Position numbers and translations under genes: made by a program | The notes under the pieces: model-generated | Seen by the model: the letters and a program-made list of their open reading frames with translations, nothing else | What the model was told of the DNA's origin: nothing | Database searches by the model: none | DNA from: Prunus persica | Lineage: Eukaryota > Streptophyta > Magnoliopsida > Rosales > Rosaceae | Reading direction: 5' to 3' | NCBI RefSeq assembly: GCF_000346465.2 | Contig: NC_034011.1 | Coordinates: 11,589,195-11,653,194 of the forward strand | Length of the DNA: 64,000 nucleotides | Shown here: one piece after another, positions 31,808 through 44,085 of the stretch | Position numbering within the stretch: the first letter of the stretch is position 1 | How the letters are laid out: every line of letters starts with the position of its first letter

Positions 31808-33264
31808 TTAACCATATGCACTATAGTTATTAATGTTATGAAAGTCTAGTTCTAATGCGAATAAATAAGATGTGGGTTTTGTTTTGTATCACAGTTGGAC
31901 TAAAATAAATTAGATAAAAAAAAAAAAGTCCAAATAATTAGTAGAATAATAGTCTATTGGGCATGTAAGCCAAATACAACTACGAGTAAGCCAAAGACTA
32001 GTTGTTCGCATATTTGTGAGAGTAAAATTATATTGTTGATGCATTAATATTGGAAATTTTTTCATTATTTAGACAGTTGTTTTTTTTATTAATGTTAAAA
32101 TAACATGTACTTTTATTTTATCACATTATTTTCATATTGCTGACTTGCATATATGTTTGATGTTTAATTCCTCGATCAGCCTCCATCAGCAGATGTAGAT
32201 GTAATATCATGAACCTGGAATTTGGACTAGAATATATGCTTCCGAAATATGGGAGAAAAAAAAAAGCTTTTATGTGGTGTGGTGGGTTTTAAATCTTTTG
32301 TTCATGGGGTTTTTTCTATTTGTTTTTTTTTTAGTACAAGCGATAGTCTAAACTATAGGGGAGGGGGTGGGGGCTTCTCACACACATAACTAAGACGCTA
32401 TGAAAGTTGAAATCTAAGACCTCCATAATTTGCAAATCAAGGTTATTTTTCATTGTACTAGACCCCGTTGACTTATGTTAGTTTTTTGTGTGAGCCCATC
32501 TTTATGCGATTGAGACAAAGAACTCTTTTGAGTTTGTAACTACTTTTCTATTCAAAATTTCTATATTTTATCACAACATCGATATTTGGAGAATATTTTT
32601 CGCATTTTTGAAACCCCCTTATTGCATAGCAGAACGGCTCACCTGAGGACCGTACTACATATATTGGAAATTTATTTATTTTAGTGATAAATATGGCAAT
32701 GGCTATATATATATATATATATATAAGTGTTATAATATAACTGAAATATCGGAATTGCGCCAATTGTGACTAGATTACTGTTTGTGTATCATGAAAATTC
32801 TTTTGTAAATTATTTCCTCAACCCTTACACGTCTACCTCCCATAGAAGACTGTTGCCCAATTATTTTATTCTTTCCATAGAACTCTTTTTCTTCCCATGA
32901 ACAACCTAAAACCCTATTCATACACAACTCATTCTTTTTATACCATAGGCGTGCCATCTTTACATGCTGCTTTTTAGATAGAATTAAACTTTCTTCCATT
33001 CTACCCACTTGTATTTCTTCTTCTTACTTATACCAACATTGTCTTTTCATTTCAACATCAATTATATATATATATATATATATAGCACAAGGTTTATAAA
33101 GCTTCTTGTTCCAATCTTTGTTTATGTTACTTGAATGACTTTTCGTTGTGTTTTGTTTTGTTTTTTCATTCACATTCGTATAATTAAACAAATTGTTCTT
33201 GGTGTGGTACGTATTATCTTGATTTGTTTTAATTAATATAAGTACTTTATATATATATATTAGG
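31808..33264. other. Upstream region of the LBD gene, no gene seen
   Basis: AT-rich DNA with AT microsatellites (32706-32725, 33063-33083, 33248-33260) and G-rich spot GGGGAGGGGGTGGGGGC near 32358. It includes the promoter of the LBD gene; a pyrimidine/AT-rich ...TATTAG just before its ATG might be the end of a 5' UTR intron. Confidence 0.4.
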
Positions 33265-34385
33265 ATGCAGAGGAAGAATAATGGCACACCAGGAACACAA
33301 CCAGCATGTGCAGCATGCAAGCATCAAAGGAAAAAGTGTCACGATGGGTGCGTATTGGCGCCTTACTTTCCTGCTGATAGAACCCGGGAATTCCTCGCTG
33401 TGCATAAAGTTTTCGGGGTAAGCAACGTAACGAAGATGGTGAAGAATGCCAATGAAGCGAATCGGAGAAAGGTGGTTGATTCGTTGGTCTGGGAAGCTCT
33501 TTGTAGGCAAAAAGATCCCGTGCTGGGTCCTTACGGGGAGTACAGGATGGTTTTTGATGAGCTAAAGCGATATAAAAACCATGAAATTCAAATGGTTCAT
33601 CCTTCACAAGTGCAAAAGGGAATGTGTTTTAGTAAATCTTTGTCGGATTTTGTTGGTTGGAATTGTGGAGGAGCTAATGGAATCAGTAATCACAACATTA
33701 ATTTGGGTGGTTATCTTCATGAGAACGAGAATGTGATAATAGATTCAGCCTCATATGGTTATCCTTCAAATTGTGAGTTACAAAGTCCAGAGAATATCAT
33801 AAAGCAAGCAAAACTGGTTGATTCTGTTGTTCTTCCACTAAACCAGCACCAGCAGCGTTCAATCAACAACATTAATCAGCAGTATTATCTTTCAGGTAAT
33901 TTTCAATTCTTATTTATAATATATATAGTACAATTAATAATACTTTAGATTAGGAATGAGGAAGCTGATGATATATGCAGATCAAAACATTTTTGCTTTG
34001 CTTGGCTTTGTTTGTTATATTCCAGATAACTATTCACATCTCTGAACAGGACTTGAATTTTAATCGTGACACTCAAAAGTTATTTTTGTTTACCATTGAC
34101 ATCCATGGCAAATTAGGGTTTACTAATGCATCATATATAAGAAATTGGGGGCTAAAAATATAAATTATATGGCAATATTTCTTCATAATTAATTTTCTAT
34201 CCTTTTTGTTTTATTATTATTTTTTCTGGGTCTTGTTTTATTATTCAAAATTAATGTTATAATTTATTTGGTGACCTACATAATAAGTTTTTTTTTGGTT
34301 TTGTTTTGTTTTTGTTTTTGTAGGTCAACTTAATCAAATCATTAGCAAGCCCATAGAAGACACAATATGGGAAGGAGGAACATAA
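33265..34385 (+). CDS. LOB-domain transcription factor (LBD22-like), two exons
   Basis: Exons 33265-33895 and 34324-34385, GT-AG intron of 428 bp interrupting a Gly codon, give 230 residues. The LOB domain spans about residues 13-105: zinc-finger-like CX2CX6CX3C with C15, C18, C25 and C29 (CAACKHQRKKCHDGC), the GAS block from FLAVHKVFGVSNVTKMVKN (43-61), and DPVLGPYGEY (84-93) typical of the family. The rest is Asn/Gln-rich and unconserved, ending IEDTIWEGGT. LBD proteins are plant-specific nuclear DNA-binding regulators of organ boundaries, lateral organs and pollen or root development. The GVSNVTK and VVDSLVWEA wording is closest to the LBD22/LBD24-like subgroup, so the exact orthologue and function stay open. 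The frame runs past the donor to 33948, but the small second exon fits phase and ends in a normal stop. Confidence 0.85.
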
Positions 34386-35204
34386 TACTCTTTGCATATA
34401 TGGTGAAATCGTTTGTCTTCTGTTTTTCAAGTTACCACCTTCCTTCATCAGAGCTGGACTGGTTGAGGATAGAACAAAATCTCTTATGTCATTTTCTTCT
34501 TTTAATCATTCACCTCACCTGTATCAGACATATTTCTCCTGAAGTGATAATTAAACGTTGTTAGCTATATATATCATTACATTCTTGGGCAAAAAAAGAA
34601 AAATAAGCTATCACCTGGAAAACAAATAAACAATATTGTGTGTACATATGATATAATATAGGAAGATATATTTTTGTCATGATTGTGAATGTGGACTATT
34701 AATTAGGTCAACTGCTGCATGTGTGGTTTATATACACAATTTAGCAAGAGGACATTACAATACAAATACTGGGAAATACTATTTTTGTTTAGAATGTCTG
34801 GCAACATAAAATATTTTTGTTTTCAAACTATGAATTTGAACCACTAATCATGTTAATTTTTACTAATGTAAGATCTAGATTCACAATGGGCAACATAAAT
34901 ATGTGTCTCACAAAGTTATATGTCTAATAAGAGAATATTATAATATTAATATATTTTAAGAGATCTCTTAAATAAGTTTATTTGAAGAACACCTTTGTAG
35001 AACCCACAACACATTGTATTTCAATTATTTGAACGGTCTTTTAGGGATCCCCATTTTTGTGAAGAGTGTTGCTAAACGAACACTAAAATTAACTGAGTAC
35101 ACCACATGATCTAACTATACCGTAATATTTTAATCAAAACGTAAAATTAACTAAGTACACCATATTTAATTACCAAAAATACCATTTGTACACCATAATA
35201 CACT
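34386..35204. other. 3' flank of LBD gene with a MITE-like fragment
   Basis: No gene seen. At 34958-35050 there is a segment related to the left end of the 15230-15600 repeat (AGAACACCTTTGTAGAACCC and CACATTGTATTTCAATTATT). Confidence 0.45.
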
Positions 35205-36317
35205 ATGTTTGGTATGCCCCACTAGACTGGACTATGCTAAATAAGCCTTGAAGCTCATGTTTGGTAAAATGGGGGACTAAGTTAAAAGGGATTGTGGAGT
35301 CCAACAGTAAAAAAATCTCCTCACTCACTCTCCTTATACAGAGAGGCTGAAATACAGTTCGTAAAATAGCGTGCGTGCTATTTTGACGCTCGAGTCCGAC
35401 CAATCCAATCGCAATACCAAATCCATATCCAAGCTTCAAGAATCAGTTTCTTCTTCCTCTTCACCTAGAACTATCACCACCATAAACCCAGTCACACGAC
35501 ACCACCAATTCAAACCCAGCCACTTGAATCAACTACCACCAAATCAAATCTAGTGGAACCACAACCTAATTGAACCTTCCAAAAAATTATCAACCATCAA
35601 CCGTGGCTCAGTGAAACCAAATGGAGATTTGTGACTTCGAAGAGGATGAAGATCTGTGACTTCAAAAGGGGATAAGAGACTTGGCTGCCAAAAGTCATGA
35701 GTTTAATCATGGCCTCCATGTTTGAAGAAACTCCTGCCTTCCTTAGAGCCATTTTAGATGTTGATGCTTAAGCTACTGCCAGACCTCCCTTGTTCCTATT
35801 TGATTGTTTCTGTTTTGGAGGGTTTACCCCCCTCTGTACCCAACAAAAAAGAGGAAGAATAGAGAGAAAACGAAAGAGAACCAGAGAGTGAGATCGGGAG
35901 GGGGAGAGAAAAAAGAAAAAAGAAAAAAGAAACAAGGCTGGGTAGGAAGAAGAAAAGAGAAGGAGAGAAAAGAAAGAAAGAAAGAAAGAAAAATGAGAAA
36001 AAAGAAAAAAGATAGTTTGTCTTTAAAAAATATTTTTTCATAAAAATTATTTAATAAATTATACATTTCTTGTTAGTTTATTTGCAGTATTTATTTAGTT
36101 TTAGGTCAAAATCCCAAATTAATTTTAAATATTTAAATAATTTTTTTAGTCCAACACAGCACCAAACATAGGTTTTCACTATTTTTACAATCCAGCTTTT
36201 TAGTCCGACGCCACACCAAACGCAGGCCAATACTTAATCCAGCTTAAGCCAATCCGAGCTAATCTAAGACAGTCCCAGGATTTAGTCCAGTTCATGACAG
36301 TCCGCCATACCAAACGA
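35205..36317. mobile_element. Non-autonomous inverted-repeat transposon, about 1.1 kb
   Basis: The left end TGTTTGGTATGCCCCACTAG and the right end, inverted, CGTTTGGTATGGCGGACTGT are imperfect inverted repeats, followed on both sides by variants of GGACTATGCTAAATAA / GGACTAAATCCTGGGACT. Subterminal words such as GTTTGGTAAAATGGGGGACT and GTTTGGTGTGGCGTCGGACT repeat inward. The interior has a purine-rich low-complexity stretch (35850-36010) and no transposase. The end sequence style fits hAT- or Harbinger-like elements; a target duplication was not resolved. Confidence 0.6.
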
Positions 36318-37117
36318 CCCCTATATCACACAACACCATAATATCAGTCCTAATAGTTAATTCTGAGTAGTTAATTCAACAAATGATTGATAGTAGGGTG
36401 AGTTGATTTCGTCCTGTTACGGGTAGATTTGATAGCTGAGTGCATCGCAGGTGATTACTTCTCCTTGCAAGCTTTTCCCCTTATCATAATTCTCTCAGCC
36501 AAGGCAAGTTCAAACAATCGCTCTTGGGTTTTTTCCTATGAATTTCAGGTTTCAACACGAATACATGAATTAGAATTCCAATTTGATGTTAAAAAGGGTA
36601 ATAAAGGTATTTTATTTGATTAATTAAACTAAAAATTTACAGATGTCCAATTTTGTATGTGTTTTTTTGAGCTTGTTTATAGAAATGAAATGGTTTTGAG
36701 ATTCTTTTATAGTAGTAGTGGCCTAAATGGTTATGGTTATAAATTTCTATAAATTTTTAATTTTTTTCTTTTCTTTTAAGTTTTTTTTTAATGGTTAATA
36801 CTTTTCAAAATACTTTTTAAAATGTAATTTTTATTTAATACATGTATGATGTGTCGTCATATATATCATTGGATATGTGAGGCTCACATGTGTGCCATAT
36901 CATCAATTTAAGCAATTTTTGGATGGAACCTGATGGCATGTACTATTTGTGAGCACGTATGTTAACTTTGAGGACCACGAATGATGCAAAAAATAAATAA
37001 GGACGCAACTTGATAGTTGCATAAACCTCAAGAACGTTTTATGATAAAAAGCCTACAAAATAATGTACAACTCATTCAAGCTCGACTCGTGAACCTATAA
37101 TGCGTACTTGGTGATGA
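36318..37117. other. Spacer with transposon-end-like segment
   Basis: 36550-36730 resembles 31160-31340 (see that entry). The upstream part 36430-36550 reads as a short open stretch without a known domain. The rest is T-rich AT sequence. Confidence 0.4.
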
Positions 37118-37863
37118 TTGTTCAATCTTAGGGAAAAACATGTCTACATACTCCTAACTGAGAGGATAAGTTTATTAATATTAATGAATGTTGTAAACAC
37201 GAATTTCCTGCGACAAATGAGACAAGAACACGTGTACAAAATAATATTTGTATTAATGAAATTTAGGGTTACAATCTCTATATTAAATCCTCTTATTCGA
37301 TCTTCAAAGTGTTTAAAGAAAAATTGTGTTTGATACAAGGTTTGTAGAGGCTTGATCTTGATCAAACGGGTAGCACAAGGCTTGTTTGGTGATTGGATTT
37401 TTCTAGGGTAGAGGAACTGACACGTATTTGTTGTGCTTGGTGGCTCTTCCAAAATGAGGTGAAGAATGCATAGAGTTTTCTGTTTCTTCTGAGTGCTTGG
37501 TCTGTCTAAGCTCCTTTCCTTCGTCTTGATGCTTCCTATTTATAGGCTCTTGTAGGATGCTTGACCAAAATAGCTTTCCTTCTTTAGGATCTTACTTTGT
37601 GGGATTTTGATTTCATTTAAAATCAGTTCCGATAATTTGGCAATTTAACCCAATTATCTTCGATTGATTGACTTGATTAATATTTGATTTAAATCATGCT
37701 ATTTCTTATTTCTTCGATTGTTCCCTTCTTTTTTGTTTTTTGTTTTTTTGTTTTGTTTTTTTGTTTTTTTGTTTTTTCCAATAATTTGGCAGAATCACTC
37801 TTCCCTCATGCTATTTCCAACGTTGGCTTTGACCAGCGAATTCCTCTTCTATATATATATATA
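37118..37863. other. Unassigned repeat-like sequence before the large solo LTR
   Basis: AT-rich non-coding DNA with T-rich tracts (repeated GTTTTTTTGTTTT units at 37735-37780) and an AT microsatellite at 37850-37864. Composition and the continuation beyond 39700 suggest an older LTR-type repeat split by the solo LTR. Confidence 0.3.
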
Positions 37864-38127
37864 TGTAATAACCCAAACTTAAATTAATATTTAATTAGTA
37901 ATTTATTAAGAGGAAAAGACAATTTTGCCCTTGAAATAATTTATTAAAGAAAAGTTAATTTTTTGATCGAGAAAGAATTTGATAATTTCACACACACCGT
38001 TGCATAGAGCACGACGAAACGAGTTTATAGACACGAAGTGGGCTCGAATCGGAGCTTTGACGAAGAAAATATGGTTAAAATACTCTGAGGGGCAAAAAGG
38101 TAATTTGAAAAAAAATCAGATTTAAAA

Positions 38128-38176
<49 letters not shown>

Positions 38177-39699
38177 GTTGCGCAGCCCCTCCCCCGACTG
38201 TTTTTCTATAGCCGATTGGCTCTTAAGCCACCGTCACCACCATAGGCCGCCATCGGCCACAAGATCAGACCCAAACGAATGGCCACCACCCCCTCTTCCC
38301 TTTCCAATCGATCTCATCCCCTAGAACCGCTGGATTCCGTCGGAAAAAGCTCGGAATCGCACCGATTTTGACAGAAACTTCACCGGCTGCGTTCGTTGTC
38401 GTTCGGCCACCATTTCCGACGATCCAGGCACCCGGACACCAGTTGACCCGCAAGAGGGACCTTCAAGAGGTCCAGTGAGCACGAATCATCTGTGAGTGGA
38501 CTCTTTTTTTTTTATAAATGAATTTAAGCAGTTTAGTTACAGTATTTGATCTTGAATAAGTTTTATTCAAAGATTAGTGTTTTACAAGCTGTTATATGCT
38601 TTTAAATATTTTGTTTTGCATGCTGCCGAGTGAAATCTCCTTTAAAGGATATAAGAAAAGAAATTCTAGTTAATTATCAGATTATCAGATAAATGGCAGC
38701 AGAGTTTTAGAGTTTACAGAAATTCAGTTGTTCAGCAGATTTTCTTCAGAAACTTTATATGTTCCTAAACCACCTTGTACCCAGATATACAAATGTTGCC
38801 TTCAGTAAATAAGTTGCCTTCAGATCAAATGTTGCCTTCGAATTTTATTGGTAGCCTTCGGTTTAGTCAGCATGCTTGACAGTTGCCCCACGAGTTCTAT
38901 GGTACCCGAACTTGTGTGGAGCGAGTAATGTGGATCAGGCTGACTACAGTCCCCTGAATCCTGCTAGTTGCGGCTCGGACTGACCTTGTGTCACTGAGAC
39001 CTGCGAGTACGTGTCACCCATGGTGATGCAAGGAATTGACGGATATAAGGAATTAACGAAAATAAAGGGTACACCTAGGTGGTAGTTTTAAACAGTTTTC
39101 AATGCCTTAAGAAATTAATGTTGACCATGAGTATGATTGGCTTATATACATGTATAATTATATAAGTGCATTGATTTCAGAAATAAAGAGAATAATTTAG
39201 TTTGTATAACTGTTTTTACAGTGGGGTTAGTATGTTCATATGCTATTTTCTAAACTTTGTTTTTGGGTCCACTCACCCTTTTTAATGTTTTGCGCCCCCA
39301 GGTAGTAGACGTGCACAGAGATCCACCACCGGGCCGTTTTCCACCTTCCGAGCTTTCCTTTTGATGTAGACTTGTTTTGTAAAAGGAGTGACTCCTTTGT
39401 AAATTCTTAGTAGTCGCTATGATAATTTGCCCTAGAATTAGAATGTAACTGTTGGAATGTAAATATACGTGTGCTGGCAGTTGGTTGTATATATACTTGT
39501 TTGGCAGGTATAAATGTTTTGGTATTGATCCAGTTTACAAGGGAGACTCTGCCGATTTTTCGGTAGGAGTCAACCTTATTATTTTATCGTACTTTGTAGG
39601 GAAGGGCAATTAGGTCATTCGTGCCTGACATCTGCCAGGTGTCGGACATGCACAAGGTCCGGTCGGATTCCAAAGCGAAATTTGGGTCGAGTCCTATCA
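37864..39699 (+). mobile_element. Candidate 1.84-kb solo LTR (gypsy-like)
   Basis: The block starts TGTAATAACCCAAACTTAAA and ends GGGTCGAGTCCTATCA, with AT repeats on both sides that hide any target duplication. It carries a (CT)n tract (38130-38174), GC-rich and AT-rich parts, and a T/G-rich region after 39240 typical of LTR U3/R/U5 layout. No pol or PBS is attached. The opening resembles the inverted TGTAACATCCCTCCC at 42967, which suggests a shared LTR style. Confidence 0.5.
38130..38174. repeat. (CT)22 microsatellite
   Basis: An unbroken CT dinucleotide tract of about 45 bp inside the solo LTR. Confidence 0.95.
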
Positions 39700-40404
39700 A
39701 TATATATATATATATATATAAAAGTATACATATTAGCATATATATATATATTGCTCGAATTCCCTTTTAGCCACAAGGAATATGACACCCTAGCATATAT
39801 ATTAGCCGTATTCTGTAGCTATATTTTGGGTATGTAGATTCTCCAATCGGATTGGCAAGATCTTGTGTGGCCTCGTATAAGCAAGTAACTTAGTTTTGCC
39901 TTGAATATCCAGGAGAACCAATAAATATTCGATTTAAAATCTCCGATTGGAAGTTACACAATCTTTCCTAAACTGACATCTCCAAGGCATGCAAGGAATA
40001 AGGAATCCTAGCACCACTAGAAGCCTTGATGGCCTTTGACTTCTATTGGGTGCATTTTTGCTCACCACCTTAACCCTAGGTATACCCTCACCACCCCTCC
40101 TAAAAGTTGACACATGTCCATGGGTTTAACTATGGTTAATTCTTTATTTTTTATTTATTTGATAACATTATTATGAGAGAGAAACAATACTTCAATAAGA
40201 TTTTTTCTGATTCACCTTTATTAACCGCAAACTTTCCACTTTTCTAAATCAATTAACAACTACCCAAATAAATAATTGACAATTGGCGTGCTTTAATATG
40301 AATATCAATTCACAGGTCCCATTGTCATGAACACGAAAGCAACCTTGGGAACTCGATGGAATGGATAGTCATGAATCCTACTCCCTGAGTCCAAGGGAAT
40401 TCTT
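39700..40404. other. No supported gene
   Basis: AT microsatellite (39702-39721), then AT-rich repeat-like DNA, probably the second half of the repeat interrupted at 37864. Confidence 0.35.
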
Positions 40405-42190
40405 TGTTAGAATTATGCCCTAAAGCCAAACATGTGATGTGGCTTTGTGAATATTTCACCGTCACTAATGGGCAAGATTGTTGTTTTCAACCATGATATT
40501 TGGTCTATTATCATAACAGTAAAACAATAAGTCCTTGGAATATGAAATATTATGAGAGCTATACAATGAGATTGGATATAAGGAGACATCTCATACTTCC
40601 ACATCATTTCCTAAATGTTCACGGTCGTAGGATTATCAATTGGGCGTTGATCATCCTCAAAGATTGGAACACACTATATCCGCTCTATTGGGAGAATGAC
40701 TAGTCTCAAGTCATTGCGTGTAGAGATACTAAGATAAGTGTGAATGTGCTTATAGGGACAAGTACACTGAACGCAATCAAACAACCATGAGTTCTAGCAT
40801 GGAAGTCTTACTCACATATCAAACTAGAACTCATAAGTTGCAATAGTGCAAACTAGTCCTCATACCTGAGACATCATAGTTGTCTTGTGGACGAGTCGTT
40901 TGTCTTTGATATCACCATATAGTCATTGAAAGAAAAATGACTCCAAGGTGATTATTAGGATTCTCGACAAGTTCATGGAGGCAAGTTAATGTACAATAAG
41001 GGATCTCTGCTCTGAGTTAGGAGAGAGAATGCTCCAAAGATATGCTTAGAAAAGAAGTTTCTAAACATAACCAATGTAATCATATAAGTGAAAAATTCAT
41101 ATTATGGTTTTGACAAAAGTATCCATACCCTATTAATATGAATTAGGAGCACTGTAATAGAGAAGGACTTCATTGCACAGTAATTCCAACGTGAATAGGT
41201 TCTTCACCTTTTCTATATAGTTTGGGTAGTCATGATATGCTTCTAGGCGTCAACCATAACTTGTGGAAGTCCTGTAAGGTTCAATTATAATTGGCATTCA
41301 TTAATCGGAAGAATTAAATGGTGGGATTTAATTCACAATCAACTCAGAGAAGTTAAGGCAACCCACTGCCTCGCTAAAAGGAACCTACGGATTTGCACAT
41401 TGAAAAATGTAGTTAGAGGAATTAGTGAAGAAGAAAAAGAAACTTGAGAAACAAATGAAGAAGATAAGACGTTGAAAGTCAATGGTTAACGTCAAAGTCA
41501 ATACATTTGACCAAAATAGTTGACCAAGTCAAACTATTCAAACCAAGGATATGACTTAATGGTTAAGTCACAAATCATAATTAAAATGTTAATTTTGAAG
41601 TTAGTTTGATGGTTGGACTCAATTTGTGCCTTAAAGGCATTTTGGGCCAAATGACAAAATAGCCCAAAGACCCATTGGGCCTAGGAACATGTGTTGTACG
41701 ACAACACAAGTTAAATGACCCCAAAAGGACCCCAAGAGACACCATGGCCGAAATTCCCATGTGTTGGCTTTATAAGCCACATTTTGGACCATTTCTCTTA
41801 AGGGTTTGAGCCTTCTATGAAATTGGGTTGTGGTGTTGAGAAGAAGGAGAAATCATCTCTTCCACCTTTGCTAAAATCGGTCAACAAGAGGAAGTCTAGC
41901 ACCTAAGTCCTCTTGATTGTTTCCTTTTTCATCCTCTAAACATTTGGTGTGGTGAACTAGAGGGTAGCTACTTTGGTACCTTATGAAGAATCTCTACAAG
42001 ATATGGAAGAAGGCCTTTCCAAAGGTAAAAAATTGGAGACCATCTAAGAAAGCTTCAACAGTAAGAAAGCTTCATCATTTCCTCCCTTTTTGTTTTGTGC
42101 ATATAAGAGATTAGGCCTCTAAGATGTTTGGCTAAAATTAGATAGACATTAGCTCAATAAGTTTTAAAAATTTGCTTCCGCTTCTAGAAT
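40405..42190 (+). mobile_element. Candidate copia-type solo LTR, about 1.8 kb
   Basis: Begins TGTTAGAATTATGCCCTAAAGCC, an opening I associate with a plant copia LTR family. It continues as non-coding sequence with no open reading frame and ends near GCTTCCGCTTCTAGA. The left flank TTCTT and the right TTCTA may be a near-match 5-bp duplication, but the right end is uncertain and no CA terminus is seen there. Confidence 0.4.
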
Positions 42191-42967
42191 GGTCAATTAC
42201 GATTCCACAAACCTATACTAATAGAACGAGCACAACAAGGGAAGCAATTTTGCTTCTCATACAACAACCAAAAAGTGGCCGGAATGGCCTAAAAACTCAC
42301 CCAAACCGGTCGACTAAAAATGGGTGTCCAAATCAATGTCTCAAACAATAAAATCAATCCCAAATACCTATACTAATAGCTAGAGCACGAAAAGAGGATG
42401 ATGTTTTATACCTCATATGATGATATTGGCCTCCGGAAACTCCATTAACAGTGACAAAAAGCTTCGAAACCCTCAAAGATTTCCGTCACTCACAGTGGTG
42501 CAGGGAGGCTAAGCTCACTGAGGCTGGGTCCATACGTGGTTCGTTAGCCTCCTTTGGTCATTTTCCGACTAGACTCGTCAAAGATGGCAATGGGACAAGA
42601 CCGATCTCCCCCAAGTGCTACTTGTGCCATTTCATAGAGAGAGTTAGAGGATTCGGGGAGAGCGAAAAAAGAAAAAGATAAAGGAAGTCTTGGTTACTGT
42701 AGCAGTATTTTCGCGCACAGTAACAAATTTAAAAATTCCTAACATATCCTTTTCATTTCTAGACCAAAACTCATTGGTTAAAACTCGGAATTGAGTCTGC
42801 TGCCTGTCTACGAACTCGTATCGTTGAGCTCTACACAATGGTGTGACTCAGTCTCCCAAAACTAGTCTCGAGTAAAAAGTGACCAAAATGCCCCTATGTC
42901 CAAGGGCAAAATTATAATTTCATAACTAAATTTCTAAAATAAAGTCATTTTTGGGAGGGATGTTACA
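42191..42967 (-). repeat. LTR fragment, minus strand
   Basis: Inverted, the right edge reads TGTAACATCCCTCCCAAAAA, then AATTTTGCCCTTGGACATAG. This is the same layout as the large LTR at 37864 (TGTAATAACCC..., AATTTTGCCCTTGAAATAAT). The inner part contains CGGAAACTCCATTAACAGTG-like sequence comparable to the region near 38340. It is truncated at the left. Confidence 0.5.
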
Positions 42968-43019
42968 TTAATGGCATAATGGCAATTGTAATACATGGTA
43001 AAGCCCTAAAATTAAGAGG

Positions 43020-43579
43020 CTTAATAACTGTTTGAGCCCCTGGGATGGACGCTTGGTCTCACTTTACCCCTTAAAACTGAAATTTTCTCACTTAACCCCC
43101 AGAATCTCTAAAAATTGTTAAAATTTTCTCACTTTACCACTTCCGTACATTTACGCTCACAAAACCATTAAGTGTGCTGATATGGTATATGTATTTTTGT
43201 AATTTTAGTCTCCCTCTCTCTCTCTCTCACTTTTTCACTCTCTCTCTCCCCCCCACCCGACCCAACCTCTACTTCTTTCTCTCACATCCCCTAAGCCACT
43301 GCAAGTCCCAATGCCACATCTCAGTCTTTTGCTTTCTCAAGAAAAAACCCACAACTAGAATCTTGGACATATCCTACAGCCATGGTTTCAATTTTGAAGC
43401 AAATTGTGTCCATGCTCCCCAACTAAACCAAAAGGTATTATGAGTGCTTATCTAGGTTGTCGTTGATCATCATCATCACTTGCTGCAAGTGCAAACTTTA
43501 ATTAGGGATTTCAATTATTGCATTGGAGCTTCAACAAAAGTGAAAACCCAATTTTCTCTCATTATCCTTTTTCTGTATC

Positions 43580-43622
<43 letters not shown>

Positions 43623-44085
43623 CCATGCTATTAGACCGAAACCCAAACATATTGTTTGGCTGAAATCTCATATTAGTAAAAGAAAAAAAAATCTACTTTG
43701 TTGAAGAGGGTGAGGCCTGCGGTTAACGGTGAGTAGAAGAAGGAAGTGAGGTTATGGGAAAAATCCAATTGTGAGAGGAGTGGGGGAGGCGAGAGGGGAG
43801 GGGAAGCAAGGGGTTTATTAACCCTAAAAAACTTTTCAAATATTTAAAATATGCTTTCTTATTTATTAAATTTGGATTTTAAAGTTTTTAATAGCTAAAA
43901 TTACTAAAATGGTCATGCCACGTCAGCACACTTAACAGTTTTGTGACGGAAATGGATGGAAGTGGTAAAGTGAGAAAACTACAAATTTTTTCAGAGATTT
44001 TAGGGGTTAAGTGAGAAAATTTCAGTTTCAAGGGGTAAAGTGAGAACGAGCGTCCGTTCTAGAGGTCAAACAGTAATTCAGCGAA
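43020..44085. mobile_element. MULE-like MITE with about 190-bp terminal inverted repeats
   Basis: The left arm (43029-43200) contains ACTGTTTGAGCCCCTGGGAT, CTCACTTTACCCCTTAAAAC, TTTTCTCACTTAACCCCCAG and CATTAAGTGTGCTGATATGG. The inverted right arm has ACTGTTTGACCTCTAGAACG, CTCACTTTACCCCTTGAAAC, TTTTCTCACTTAACCCCTAA and TGTTAAGTGTGCTGACGTGG in the same order. Long inverted repeats and no transposase fit a non-autonomous Mutator-like element. The core has CT microsatellites (43207-43248, 43583-43619). A 9-bp target duplication could not be resolved. Confidence 0.72.
43583..43619. repeat. (TC)18 microsatellite
   Basis: A pure TC tract of about 37 bp within the MULE-like element. Confidence 0.95.

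Noticed and set aside
35796..36066. Lys/Glu-rich and Ser/Phe-rich open frames
   Set aside because: Products of the purine-rich tract in the non-autonomous element.
40413..40703. Open frames of 64-67 codons on both strands
   Set aside because: Lie inside the candidate copia LTR; no domain.
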